A stretch of DNA of 64,000 nucleotides from Halogranum amylolyticum. Its GTDB lineage: Archaea; Halobacteriota; Halobacteria; Halobacteriales; Haloferacaceae. Where the stretch lies: NCBI RefSeq assembly GCF_900110465.1, contig NZ_FODV01000002.1, positions 186,001 through 250,000 on the forward strand, read 5' to 3'. Positions 1-7,991 of the stretch are shown here, one piece after another; the stretch's first letter is position 1; each line of letters starts with the position of its first letter. The notes beneath the pieces were generated by a model that saw only the letters and a list, made by a program, of their open reading frames with translations, was not told the origin of the DNA and did not search any database. The translations under genes and the position numbers were made by a program.

Positions 1-624
1 AAGAGTCACACCGAACAGTACAACCTCGACAACAAGTTCTGGTACTGGTACCCCCTGTACACCCTCGGGTTGTTCTCGACGTTGGCCTACATCGTCGCCG
101 CCGTCAGTGGCGCGTTGCTCGGGTTCTACTACTCGCCCGCACAGGGGAACCCCGAGGAGGCGACCGTCGCGTACAACAGTATCGCGTTCATCATGCAGGA
201 CCTCCAGTTCGGGTTCATGCTCCGTTCCGTCCACCGGTGGTCGGCACAGGTGATGGTCGCGGCGGTGTTCCTTCACATGCTCCGGGTCTACTTCACCGGT
301 TCGTACAAGGAACCGCGCGAACTCAACTGGATCCTCGGCATCGTCCTCATCAGCCTGACGATGGTGTTCGGGTACACCGGCTACCTGCTCCCGTGGGACC
401 AGCTGGCCTTCTGGGCCGGGCAGATCGGTGTCGAGATGTCGCTCTCTATCCCGCTCGCCGGCGAGTGGGTCGCACAGCTCCTGTTCGGTGGCTTCACGCT
501 GAGTCAAGCAACGCTCCAGCGGATGTACATCATCCACGTCTTCCTGTTACCATTCGTGGTGACGACGCTCATCGCGATCCACATCGGTATCGTGTGGGTG
601 CAGGGCATCGCGGAACCCCACTAA
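1..624 (+). CDS. Cytochrome b (b6-like) N-terminal subunit, 5' end outside window
   Basis: The frame is open from base 1 and stops at 622-624, so the true start lies upstream. This is the heme-carrying membrane subunit of a cytochrome bc-type quinol oxidoreductase. Four histidines that would bind hemes bL and bH are visible (H78, H92, H179, H194 counting from base 1). The first pair is 14 apart and the second 15 apart, the spacing typical of b6-type rather than mitochondrial-type cytochrome b. Hydrophobic helices surround them. The subunit IV-like gene follows 4 bases later, so the b polypeptide is split. A Rieske protein gene is expected just upstream but is not visible. Confidence 0.93.
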   Translation, partial: KSHTEQYNLDNKFWYWYPLYTLGLFSTLAYIVAAVSGALLGFYYSPAQGNPEEATVAYNSIAFIMQDLQFGFMLRSVHRWSAQVMVAAVFLHMLRVYFTGSYKEPRELNWILGIVLISLTMVFGYTGYLLPWDQLAFWAGQIGVEMSLSIPLAGEWVAQLLFGGFTLSQATLQRMYIIHVFLLPFVVTTLIAIHIGIVWVQGIAEPH

Positions 625-628
625 GACC

Positions 629-1402
629 ATGACCGACAACGAACACGAACACACCGACGACGAAGAGATTCGCACCGACGGCACCGGCATCGTCGCACCG
701 GACGACGAGACGCCGACGTGGCGCGAGCGCAAGGAACGGAAGACCGGACTCTCGCGACTAACCTACGAGTACTTCGAACGGTCCCGTCGCGAGGACCAGG
801 ACCTCCGGATGGAGTCCGACTACGTCGAACGCGACGTACTCGGCTTTCCGACGTGGCCCCACGAGACGGTTCGGAACCTCTCTATCGCCGCGTTCTTCGT
901 CGGGATGATCTTCTTCCTCTCGGCGACGATGCCGCCGCACATCGGCGAACCGGCGAACCCCAGTAGTACGCCGGCGATCATCCTCCCCGACTGGTATCTC
1001 TACTGGTCGTTCGGACTGCTGAAGCTGAACCCACTGAACCCCGAACTGGCCATCCTCGGCGGGCAGAAGCTGATGGCAGACCGCACGTACGGCGTGCTCG
1101 CGAACGGCGTCGTCGTCGGTGCCATCGCCATCGTCCCCTTCCTCAACAAGGGGAGTGCACGACGGCCCGTCGAACAGCCGTTCTGGGCGGCAGTCGGGGC
1201 CGGCGGCGTCGTCTTCGCGCTGACGCTCAGCCTGCTCGCCGTCAAGAACCTGATGCCGATGAACGTCGACCTGCTGTTCGACTTGACGTTCCTCCTGCCG
1301 CTCGTCATCGGCTTCGTCACCTACGCGGTGCTGAAGACGATGCGCGAAGGATACATGTACGACCTCAACCGCCGCTACTACCGGCTCCGGCCGCCGAAGT
1401 AA
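629..1402 (+). CDS. Cytochrome b C-terminal domain (subunit IV-like) protein
   Basis: 257 residues. An acidic, charged cytosolic N-terminal extension of about 85 residues precedes three or four membrane helices. The region around PDWYLYWSFGLLK corresponds to the conserved quinol-site segment (PEWY family motif; PDWY here) of cytochrome b C-terminal domains. It pairs with the preceding b6-like protein to make a complete cytochrome b. The gene starts 4 bases after the upstream stop and is clearly co-transcribed. Seen: hydrophobic segments and the PDWY motif. Inferred: role in a menaquinol oxidising complex. Confidence 0.9.
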   Translation: MTDNEHEHTDDEEIRTDGTGIVAPDDETPTWRERKERKTGLSRLTYEYFERSRREDQDLRMESDYVERDVLGFPTWPHETVRNLSIAAFFVGMIFFLSATMPPHIGEPANPSSTPAIILPDWYLYWSFGLLKLNPLNPELAILGGQKLMADRTYGVLANGVVVGAIAIVPFLNKGSARRPVEQPFWAAVGAGGVVFALTLSLLAVKNLMPMNVDLLFDLTFLLPLVIGFVTYAVLKTMREGYMYDLNRRYYRLRPPK

Positions 1403-1420
1403 CGGCTCTCTCTTCTCTCT

Positions 1421-1828
1421 ATGTCTGATCCCGACACAGCAGAGCGTCCGTCCGAGAGCGGTGCGAACGGTCCAGCCGATCGCACGGTCGACGACGGCGG
1501 CGGTGGCCGCGACATCGTCGTCCCGATGCGACTCTACAAGACCGTCACCGTCTTCTCGACGCTCATCGCGGTCGTCTCGGTCGTCGTGGGGTTCGTCCTG
1601 CTCGACGCGGCGACGCTGTCGATCAGTTTCCTCCGTCGAGCCATCGTCGGCCTCTTCGGCGCGCTCGGCGTCGGCGTCGCTGACGACGTTCTGACGGCAG
1701 TGCTCGCACTGCTCGGCCTGGGGATCATCGCCTTCGGCGCTGGCGTCTACATCGTCGGTACGCGCTTCCGTGCCCGCGGAATGGGAAAGTCTCAAGAGGA
1801 CTCCGACGAAGAACCAGACAATGGCTGA
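1421..1828 (+). CDS. Small membrane protein of the cytochrome bc operon (DUF7315-like)
   Basis: 135 residues. A charged, disordered N-terminus (about 35 residues) is followed by two hydrophobic helices at about 43-65 and 90-115, then a charged C-terminal tail. It lies 18 bases after the cytochrome b C-terminal gene and overlaps the next gene by 8 bases, so it belongs to this operon. A protein of this type commonly accompanies haloarchaeal cytochrome b genes; the DUF7315 name is from memory of that context. Biochemical role unknown; an accessory or assembly subunit is an inference. Confidence 0.8.
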   Translation: MSDPDTAERPSESGANGPADRTVDDGGGGRDIVVPMRLYKTVTVFSTLIAVVSVVVGFVLLDAATLSISFLRRAIVGLFGALGVGVADDVLTAVLALLGLGIIAFGAGVYIVGTRFRARGMGKSQEDSDEEPDNG

Positions 1829-2093
1829 CGAGTTCATCAAGGGGCTCGGTATCTTGACGGGCGCCGGTCTCGCGTGGATGGTGCTGGCGTCGTGGTTCCA
1901 GACCCCCTCGTTCGGGAGTACCCGCCAACTCATCGCTGCACCGCCCGAGCCGTCGAACCTGTTCGACGCGCTCGCCATCGGGATGATCGACGTGTTCCTG
2001 TGGTTCGCACTGCTCGGTGCACTCACCTTCTGGGTGCTCATCCCGGCGGGCCGACAGGCACGGACGGTGTACCGCGACCGACGCTCGAACTGA
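1821..2093 (+). CDS. Small membrane protein of the cytochrome bc operon (DUF7314-like)
   Basis: 90 residues, using ATG at 1821. The frame also extends to a GTG at 1770, but the ATG gives the natural N-terminus (MADEFIKGLG) and overlaps the preceding stop by 8 bases, as in translationally coupled genes. Two hydrophobic helices (about 8-25 and 52-78) are joined by a short loop. It is the last gene of the cytochrome bc operon in this window. Probably an accessory subunit; function not known. Confidence 0.8.
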   Translation: MADEFIKGLGILTGAGLAWMVLASWFQTPSFGSTRQLIAAPPEPSNLFDALAIGMIDVFLWFALLGALTFWVLIPAGRQARTVYRDRRSN

Positions 2094-2130
2094 CCGCCGA
2101 CCCTCTCCTTGCTTCCCTTTCACCGCGGAG

Positions 2131-2340
2131 CTACGTCCCAACTCGGTAGCCGAGCCGTTGGAGCGTCGCCTCGAGGTCTGCCGTCGCGACGTCGTCACCG
2201 ACGAGCAGCTCCACCGCCCCGGTCGAGTGGTCTGCAGTCATACGGTGCACACCATCGAGACTCCGAAGCGTCCGCAGAATCGTCTCCTTACAGCCAGTAC
2301 AGTCTATCGCCGTGACAGCGAGGCGTTCTCGGCGGCTCAT
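2131..2340 (-). CDS. Heavy-metal-associated (HMA) domain protein
   Basis: 69 residues starting at MSRRERLAVTAI. The frame extends further upstream, but that extension (arginine-rich, no homology visible) is unlikely to be translated. The motif IDCTGCKETI carries the CxxC metal site of the ferredoxin-like HMA fold, and the rest follows the usual beta-alpha-beta-beta-alpha-beta pattern (VTAIDCTGCKETILRTLRSL, then VELLVGDDVATADLEATL). The usual GMxCxxC start is altered to IDCxxC. Likely a small copper or zinc chaperone. It converges on the cytochrome bc operon. Confidence 0.8.
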   Translation of the reverse strand: MSRRERLAVTAIDCTGCKETILRTLRSLDGVHRMTADHSTGAVELLVGDDVATADLEATLQRLGYRVGT

Positions 2341-2556
2341 ACGGGCGATACGTGCCCTCCAACCACGGCGGTTACGAGCTACTGCGAGAGCCGCGCAGTT
2401 CCGCTCTCTCTGATACTTCCTCGAGGTCACGACGGTCACGAGTGAACTGCCGGCGAGCGTTCGTCCCCCCTTCACGGACACGGGCGACTCGGACGGAGTG
2501 CGACGCAGAGGCCCGAGTGGGGAACCCGACAGACGTGATGTGTGAACTACCCCACC

Positions 2557-3003
2557 CTACGGCTCGCCTTTCGGCTCGCGCTTGAGGGTGTCGTCAGAAC
2601 TCGAAGAGTTCTGACTGCTAACCAGAAGTCTCTGACTTCTGGTGATGGGGCTTCCTGCTTCCACGACGCGCTTTGCAGGAACCGAAGTGGTCCCCGTAGG
2701 GAGCGCAGTCTCCACAGGCGTTAACGAATCGCGACGCGATTCGTTCGCACACCAGAAATCAAAGATTTCTGGGGACGTTGATTCGGAGCGTCCCGCTCCT
2801 AACCGCTTGATGCCGCGAGAAAGAATGTTCCACGCCGCGTTCCAGTCTCGATCTGCCGTGAAGCCACACGACGGGCACGAATGTTCACGTACCCACAGCG
2901 GTTTGTCAGTCGAGACACCGCACGCCGCGCACTCTTTGGTCGTCCCTGCCGGGTCTACCGCCACGAAGTGCGTTCCTTCGCGTTCGCACTTGTATTCAAG
3001 CAC
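2557..3003 (-). pseudogene. TnpB (OrfB, IS200/IS605-type) C-terminal remnant
   Basis: The frame encodes the end of a TnpB protein: a zinc finger CAACG ... CPSCG (two CxxC pairs, residues about 26-46) followed by DRDWNAAWNIL, the last RuvC-type catalytic segment with its Asp. Everything upstream of LEYKCEREG, more than half of a normal protein of about 400 residues, is missing, so the gene is a truncated remnant. The final 70 residues after RGIKRLGAG are not typical protein; they are the translation of four short palindromes (see the repeat entry). The first codon is only where the frame opens, not a real start. Confidence 0.85.
2593..2772. repeat. Cluster of four short palindromes with 3-nt spacers
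   Basis: Four perfect inverted repeats, each with exactly three bases between arms: 2593-2615 (arm GTCAGAACTC, spacer GAA), 2621-2643 (arm ACCAGAAGTC, spacer TCT), 2723-2745 (arm AACGAATCGC, spacer GAC) and 2752-2772 (arm CCAGAAATC, spacer AAA). Three belong to a CAGAA family and one to a CGA family. They sit at the 3' end of the TnpB remnant. A second cluster of the same kind lies at 40566-40691. They resemble REP-type palindromes, which are known to accompany IS200/IS605-like elements; that link is an inference. Confidence 0.75.
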
Positions 3004-3321
3004 TACACACGCATATGATCTTGGGAATTGGCCTGTGGGCCGAGCGTCGAACGTGTCTGAGAACCGTGCGGCGCTATATCTCCTCCCTACTCGCTCCCTG
3101 CGCTACGCTTCGGTCGCTCCTTGAGGAAGGGGGCTTAGCGCCTACTTTCAGCTAACGACGAAAGCACGGCCGTCGCTCGTCGCCGTTCTCGACTCGAGTA
3201 CTGAAGTCACTGCGAGACCCAGAGACACACGAGAATCGCTGTCCGTCTGCGGAAGGATCCCCGGAGTACGGTATCACTGGGGGAGTGCCGTCAGACGGCG
3301 TGAGAAAGGGAGTATCCGGTC
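3004..3321. other. Gene-free stretch with a structured element beside the TnpB remnant
   Basis: No credible gene. A 7-bp inverted repeat GGCGCTA (3070-3076) / TAGCGCC (3136-3142) encloses smaller hairpins, such as CCTT/AAGG around the bases CCTC on the minus strand. The enclosed sequence is rich in C-tracts and G-tracts able to pair with each other. It sits next to the truncated 5' side of the TnpB remnant and may be an end of the element, where the guide (omega) RNA and subterminal hairpins of such elements are found; this is inference. The rest to 3321 shows nothing recognisable. Confidence 0.4.
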
Positions 3322-3765
3322 TCAGACGATTAGGTTCCAGTAGTCGCTCACGAGGAAGAAGACGCTCTGGAACGCCGCGTAGAGCAGGACGACTACCGAC
3401 GCGACGATGGCGGACTTGGGTCGTTCGAACTCGAGTCCGTTGCGGGCTTCGACCTTGCGGGCTTCGAACTCGAAGAAGTCGGCGACGAACATCCCGAGGA
3501 CGAGCACCGACATCACCATCCCGCCGTGCGGTTCGGCGATCAGGAACGCGAAGGAAGCCAGGACCAGCAGGATCGACGTCACCGAGTGCGGTAGCCATCG
3601 CGAGAGGTCGCTGTCGTCGCCGCCGTCGGCCTGCTTCTGGTGTTTGTTGTGCGCGACGATCCGGGTGACCATGTTGGCGAGTACCAGCACCAGGATGGCG
3701 GCCTTCAGCAGACCCTCGACCGCCGCGAGCGCGTCGATGGGGACGAGGAACTGTAACGGTTGCAT
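3322..3765 (-). CDS. Haloarchaeal membrane protein (DUF7313-like)
   Basis: 147 residues starting at MQPLQFLVPIDAL; the extra 29 codons upstream are Cys- and Ser-rich and not credible. Four hydrophobic segments at about 20-35, 65-80, 83-100 and 124-143, with a charged His/Lys loop (NKHQKQADGGDDSD). Short, with no catalytic motif. It lies 40 bases downstream of the NAD-kinase-like gene on the same strand and is probably co-transcribed. The family assignment is from recognition of the N-terminus and is tentative. Confidence 0.75.
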   Translation of the reverse strand: MQPLQFLVPIDALAAVEGLLKAAILVLVLANMVTRIVAHNKHQKQADGGDDSDLSRWLPHSVTSILLVLASFAFLIAEPHGGMVMSVLVLGMFVADFFEFEARKVEARNGLEFERPKSAIVASVVVLLYAAFQSVFFLVSDYWNLIV

Positions 3766-3805
3766 AGTAGAGTCTTCGGACGAGGACTCATTAGAGTTTT
3801 TCCAA

Positions 3806-4495
3806 TCACTCCCACCGCATCGACGGCAGTCGCCACAGGTCGACGTGGTCAACAGCGGTCAACTGCACCGACTGGTGGGGGTCGATCGATCGGACGGTCT
3901 CCCCGTCGACGACCAACTCGACCGGGCCGTCGTCGCGTGCGACGGTCAGTGTGACGTCGCCGCCGGCGACCCACGTGTCCGACTGCGTCGAGAACGGCGA
4001 GACCGGGACGACGGAGAGACCGGTCCCCGGTTCGAGCACGGGTCCGCCCGCGGCGCGTGCGTAGCCGCGACTCCCGAGAGGCGTCGCGACGACGACGCCG
4101 TCGGAGCGGAACCGGTTCACGCACTCACCGCCGAAGGCGACGTCGTACTCGGAGATACGCGCCGGTTCGCTCGTGACCAGCATCGCGTCGAGGACACCGC
4201 GGGCGATCGTCGTCTCGCCGGTGGTCGCCGCGAAGACGGGGTGAGAACTCGATGTTCCGTCACCGGCAAGGAGACGCTCGACGCCGGTCTCAATGGCTTC
4301 GCGGGGCAGCGAGTACGGACCGAGCGCGGCGTCGGCGGGGAGAATCGGTACGTCGGGCCCGTCGCGAGCGACGTCGATGAACCGCGCTTCGCCGACCGGG
4401 AGGACGAGGTCGGCCGTCTCGACGTCGGCGAGCGTCGCTCCCGCGGCGTCGACCGTTCGGGCGACAGCTTCGTCACCCAGCACGGCGACCTTCAC
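3806..4495 (-). CDS. NAD kinase-like protein lacking the GGDGT motif
   Basis: 229 residues from a GTG start. The C-terminal half carries the NAD-binding signature of the ATP-NAD kinase fold: SDGVVVATPLGSRGYARAAGG (131-151), equivalent to the family's DGxxxxTPxGSTAY segment, followed by beta-strands like those of NadK. The N-terminal domain is shortened, and the family's GGDGT phosphate-donor motif is not where it belongs; LPVGEARF (about 32-39) takes its place. The later GDGTSS (78-83) lies after, not before, the usual position. Enzyme activity is therefore doubtful; it may be an NAD-binding regulator. Confidence 0.75.
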   Translation of the reverse strand: MKVAVLGDEAVARTVDAAGATLADVETADLVLPVGEARFIDVARDGPDVPILPADAALGPYSLPREAIETGVERLLAGDGTSSSHPVFAATTGETTIARGVLDAMLVTSEPARISEYDVAFGGECVNRFRSDGVVVATPLGSRGYARAAGGPVLEPGTGLSVVPVSPFSTQSDTWVAGGDVTLTVARDDGPVELVVDGETVRSIDPHQSVQLTAVDHVDLWRLPSMRWE

Positions 4496-4568
4496 GGTGA
4501 CTCCTCCCGTCCATCGTTCATCACCGGACGTATCGGCCGCGGGGGTAAAAGACTGCGTGATTCGGTCG

Positions 4569-5915
4569 TCAGTACGGCCAGTCGCCGGTGATCTTCATCC
4601 CCTCGGCGAGGTCCTCCGCTTCGAGCGTCGACGCCATCTCCTCCGGCGACCTGTGTGCCGTCTCGACGTCGTCGCCGGCGAGCTCGACCACCAGCTCGGT
4701 CAGCAGGATCGCCTGCTCGCGGAACGTCCGCTTCTCGAGTTTGTCGAGCGTGTCGGCGGCCGTGTGTGCCCACCCGCGATCCTTCGTCTCCGTCTCGGCG
4801 GAGACCATGTACCCCGGCACGCCCCACCGGACGAACGGCCAGTGGTCGCTGTGGGGGACGAGTTTCGGGTTCGTGCTGATCGGGTGGCCGAACCGGTCGG
4901 CGACGGTCTCGGCGGCGTCTTCGAGCGCGTCGAACCCGTGTGTGTCGAACTGCAGCGTCCGACCGCGGACCGTACAGTCGACGTTGACGACGGCCTTGAC
5001 CCGCTCGCGGTCACACCGCTCGGACTCGTGGCTCGACCCGACGAGGCCGACCTCCTCCGACCCGAAGCAGACGAGGCGAACTTTCGTCTCCAGTTCGTCC
5101 TCGCGGGCGGCGAGCGTGCGAGCGAGTTCGACGACGGTGGCCGTCCCGGTGCCGTTGTCGGTCGCCCCCTCGGAGATGTCGTGGGCGTCGACGTGGCCCG
5201 TGACGAGCAGTTCGTCGTCGGTGTCGGGGCCGAGTTCGGCGTGGACGTTTCCGCTCGTCGCCCGCGGCGTCTCACAGTCGACCTCGACGGTGACCGTCTC
5301 GCCCGCGAAGCGCCGCGTGAGACGGTCGCCGACCTCCTTGCTCACGCCGACCGCCGGGATGTCGCCGATGGGGGCGTCGGCCGTACCGACGCTGCCGGTG
5401 ATCGGGAGGCCACCCGCGGCGTTGTTAGCGAAGACGAACCCCGCCGCGCCGTTCTCGACGGCGTGGTAGTACTTCTCGCGGCGGTGGACGCCACGGTGGT
5501 AGTGGTCGGGGACGCTGGAGGAGACGACGACGATCCGGTCTCCGACGTCCGTCTCCTCGAAGTCCTCGGGGAGGCCGTAGCCGAGGTCGACGAGGTCGCC
5601 GTCGACGCTCGCCGCCGGACTCCGTGGGAGCGCGATGCAATCTTGGGTCGTCTCGCCGGCACGGACGGCGCTGTCGCCGCGCTCCCACCCTTGAATCTCG
5701 AAGGAGTCGATGGAGACGTCGCGCGCGCCGGCGGCGTCGAGCGCCTCGTGCGTCGCTTCGAGCGCCTCACGTTCTCCCGGCGAGCCCGCCATCCGGTCGC
5801 CGACGTCGACGAGTCGTTCGAGGTGGTTCCAGCCGACGTCGCTCGTGAAGCAGTCGCCGATCCAGTCGGTCATGGCCCTCTCTGGGAGGGGTCGTCGGGT
5901 AACGATTTCGGTCAT
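4569..5915 (-). CDS. M28 family zinc metallopeptidase (aminopeptidase)
   Basis: 448 residues from ATG at 5913-5915; a second ATG 14 codons in (MTDWIGDC) is also possible. Two-zinc aminopeptidase fold: VTGHVDAHDISEGATDNGTG (238-257) supplies ligands H241 and D253, CFGSEEVGL (283-291) the catalytic and bridging Glu, and HSDHWPF near residue 355 the last His. Residues about 105-215 form a PA-domain-like insertion. No signal peptide is seen, so it probably acts in the cytoplasm on peptides. It lies 27 bases past the end of the first asparagine-synthetase-like gene on the same strand, so readthrough from that promoter is possible. Confidence 0.9.
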   Translation of the reverse strand: MTEIVTRRPLPERAMTDWIGDCFTSDVGWNHLERLVDVGDRMAGSPGEREALEATHEALDAAGARDVSIDSFEIQGWERGDSAVRAGETTQDCIALPRSPAASVDGDLVDLGYGLPEDFEETDVGDRIVVVSSSVPDHYHRGVHRREKYYHAVENGAAGFVFANNAAGGLPITGSVGTADAPIGDIPAVGVSKEVGDRLTRRFAGETVTVEVDCETPRATSGNVHAELGPDTDDELLVTGHVDAHDISEGATDNGTGTATVVELARTLAAREDELETKVRLVCFGSEEVGLVGSSHESERCDRERVKAVVNVDCTVRGRTLQFDTHGFDALEDAAETVADRFGHPISTNPKLVPHSDHWPFVRWGVPGYMVSAETETKDRGWAHTAADTLDKLEKRTFREQAILLTELVVELAGDDVETAHRSPEEMASTLEAEDLAEGMKITGDWPY

Positions 5916-5942
5916 CCGTCTCTCGACCGGCCGCCGGGACGG

Positions 5943-7814
5943 TCAGTCGGCGACGCTGCTCGCCAGTTTGGTGTCGGCGTCGTTCTCCTCCTCGTTCAGT
6001 CGGTCGAGGAGCGGCATCTGAAGGAACGTGACGAGCGTGTAGAGGTCCTTCATCCGGTCTTCGCCCCGTTCGTGCGCCCGGTAACACTGCTGGACGCCTT
6101 CCCAACTGAGGAACGGTAACGCCCTGATGCGTTCCTCGTTGTCGTCGATGACCTCGCGGACGAACGGATGCTGTCGGACGAGTTCGCCGTGGTTAGTCCA
6201 CGGCCCGTCCGACCAGTGAGACTGGTCGTTGTCGCCGCCGAGATGTCGGCCGACGAAGTCGCGCCCGAGCTCGGTCGCCCATTGGAGCACGAACGGGTAG
6301 TGGACGGGGACGAGACTCCGACCGTGCGGGAGGTCGGCGAGCTCCGGACACAGCAGTTTCGTCGCCCGGTTGATGAGGTTGCCGCGGACCAGATGCTTCG
6401 GCGGGATCTTCAGGAACAGGTCGATGAGTCGGTTGTCGATGAACGGCGTCCCCGCGGGGAGCATCTGCGTGGTCGCGTGGTAGAAGAATCCCGACGTGCT
6501 GTTCGAGAGCGGATACCGACTGCAGACGGTCGCCTCGCGGAGTGAGGGGTACTCGACGCCGTGGTCGACGACGGTCCGCCCCTGCTGGACGACGTTGTCG
6601 TAGTAGATGTCTTCGGGGCTCCGCGACGTCGCCAGATACTCCGGCGCGGGCGCGGTTCGGTCCGCGACGTACTCGTCGAGGCCGCGGATGGGGCGTTCAA
6701 CCGGCAGTTCGAACGACCCCAGTCCGCCGAGGTCGACGGTGGGCGTCCGGAGGTGGGTCGCCTTGAACAGCGTGTCGCCGTAGTGACCCGTGAACAGGAA
6801 GTCACACTCGGCCCTGAGTTTCTCGGCGAACCCGCCGGCGTGATGTTGGTTGAAGTAGCCGTCGAAGTTCGCGAGTTTCGGCGACGACTCGAGCGACCGG
6901 GCCTGATACGTCTCGTCGCGTTGGAGGAACTCGTACTCCGCGCCGACGACCTCCGCCGCACGACGAGCGATCTGTGCCTCGCGGTTCTCCCACTCGTTGA
7001 GGTGGTAGGTCCGGACCGGCTCGTCGAGGGCGTCGAACGCGGCCAAGACGAGCCGCGAGTCGCTCCCGCCGCTGAGCAGGAGACCGGTCGTCTCCTCGGA
7101 GTCCGTCCGCTCGTCGACGACGGTCTTCATCGTCTCGGCCAGTTTCGCGGCGAACGCAGAGCGGGAGGCGTCGACGGGGTCGTAGTGCGGCGTCCAGTAG
7201 CGCTCGGTGGTCGACGTCCCGTCGTTGACGTCGACGGTCAGCACGCTCCCCGGGTGGAGTGCCTCGACGTCTTCCAGCGGTGTCTTGACGCCGTACGGCC
7301 GTTTGAACGCGAAGTACTCGGTGAGATAGTCGACGTCGAGGTCGGTCGACACCGCCGGATGCAGCGGCAGCGACTGCAGACTCGTCGAGAACACCAGCGT
7401 GTCGCCCTCGTAGAGATAGATCGGTCGGGTCGACAGGCGGTCGGTGAAAAGCGAGAGCGTCCCCGCCTCGGCGTCGTAGAGTGCGCCGGCGAAGTTCCCG
7501 TTCACCCCCTCGAGGAAGTCGAGTCCGACCTCTTGGTAGCGTTCGGCGCAGTACGCCGCCGCGCCGTCGTCGACGGTCACGTAACCGTCGTCCGTGTCGT
7601 CGCCCCAGATGGACCCCCACAGTCGCACGACGACGTCGCCGTCCGCCGTCGCTGCCGCCTCTTCACTCGCCACTCCCGGATGGCGAACGCTGGCGACTCC
7701 GAGGCGGCGGTCGGTGAACGGGTCGGCACACTCGTCGCCGTTGTGTTGTAGATCGTCTACGAGAGCGTCGAGATGCGATGCGGTGGCCCCCACCGCACCA
7801 CAGAGTCCGGTCAT
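5943..7814 (-). CDS. Asparagine synthetase-like protein, copy 1
   Basis: 623 residues starting at MTGLCGAVG. The frame extends 33 codons upstream, but a TATA element 26-36 bases before this ATG and the matching start in two paralogues support it. Class II glutamine amidotransferase fold (1-170), then an AsnB-type ATP-pyrophosphatase domain with LLLSGGSDSR (PP-loop SGGSDS, 248-253), FTGHYGDTLFK, and PFIDNRLIDLFLKIPPK. The presumed nucleophile Cys is residue 5, not 2, and the family's glutaminase residues (RLSI Arg, NGEIYN Asn) are replaced (GVASV; WGSIWG). An amide ligase using ATP is likely; the substrate is unknown and it may not use glutamine. Confidence 0.88.
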   Translation of the reverse strand: MTGLCGAVGATASHLDALVDDLQHNGDECADPFTDRRLGVASVRHPGVASEEAAATADGDVVVRLWGSIWGDDTDDGYVTVDDGAAAYCAERYQEVGLDFLEGVNGNFAGALYDAEAGTLSLFTDRLSTRPIYLYEGDTLVFSTSLQSLPLHPAVSTDLDVDYLTEYFAFKRPYGVKTPLEDVEALHPGSVLTVDVNDGTSTTERYWTPHYDPVDASRSAFAAKLAETMKTVVDERTDSEETTGLLLSGGSDSRLVLAAFDALDEPVRTYHLNEWENREAQIARRAAEVVGAEYEFLQRDETYQARSLESSPKLANFDGYFNQHHAGGFAEKLRAECDFLFTGHYGDTLFKATHLRTPTVDLGGLGSFELPVERPIRGLDEYVADRTAPAPEYLATSRSPEDIYYDNVVQQGRTVVDHGVEYPSLREATVCSRYPLSNSTSGFFYHATTQMLPAGTPFIDNRLIDLFLKIPPKHLVRGNLINRATKLLCPELADLPHGRSLVPVHYPFVLQWATELGRDFVGRHLGGDNDQSHWSDGPWTNHGELVRQHPFVREVIDDNEERIRALPFLSWEGVQQCYRAHERGEDRMKDLYTLVTFLQMPLLDRLNEEENDADTKLASSVAD

Positions 7815-7837
7815 ACTAGCCACGAAGTGCTGGAGAC

Positions 7838-7850
7838 AGATAATAAAACA
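7838..7850 (-). promoter_or_regulatory. TATA element of asparagine synthetase-like copy 1
   Basis: On the minus strand, TGTTTTATTATC is centred about 31 bases before the ATG at 7814, the distance expected for a leaderless haloarchaeal transcript. It lies in the AT-rich part of the 177-bp gap between copies 1 and 2. Confidence 0.6.
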
Positions 7851-7991
7851 GGTGCTAAGCTCTCTTGCATGCCGAAAACGGTCTCTCATCGGACACTTAG
7901 AGGGGGCATACACACCGTAGCTCCGCTCGACGGCAGCGTCACTGACTCACACGGTACAGCGGCACGTGCGTCCCCAGGGAGTTGGTTCCGG

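Noticed and set aside
758..2041. 427-codon open frame on the minus strand across the cytochrome b operon
   Set aside because: Antisense shadow of GC-rich coding sequence: His/Arg/Glu-rich, no fold, fully overlapped by well-supported genes.
2593..2772. CRISPR array
   Set aside because: The repeats are palindromes of differing sequence at irregular intervals with no constant repeat/spacer unit, and no cas genes are present.
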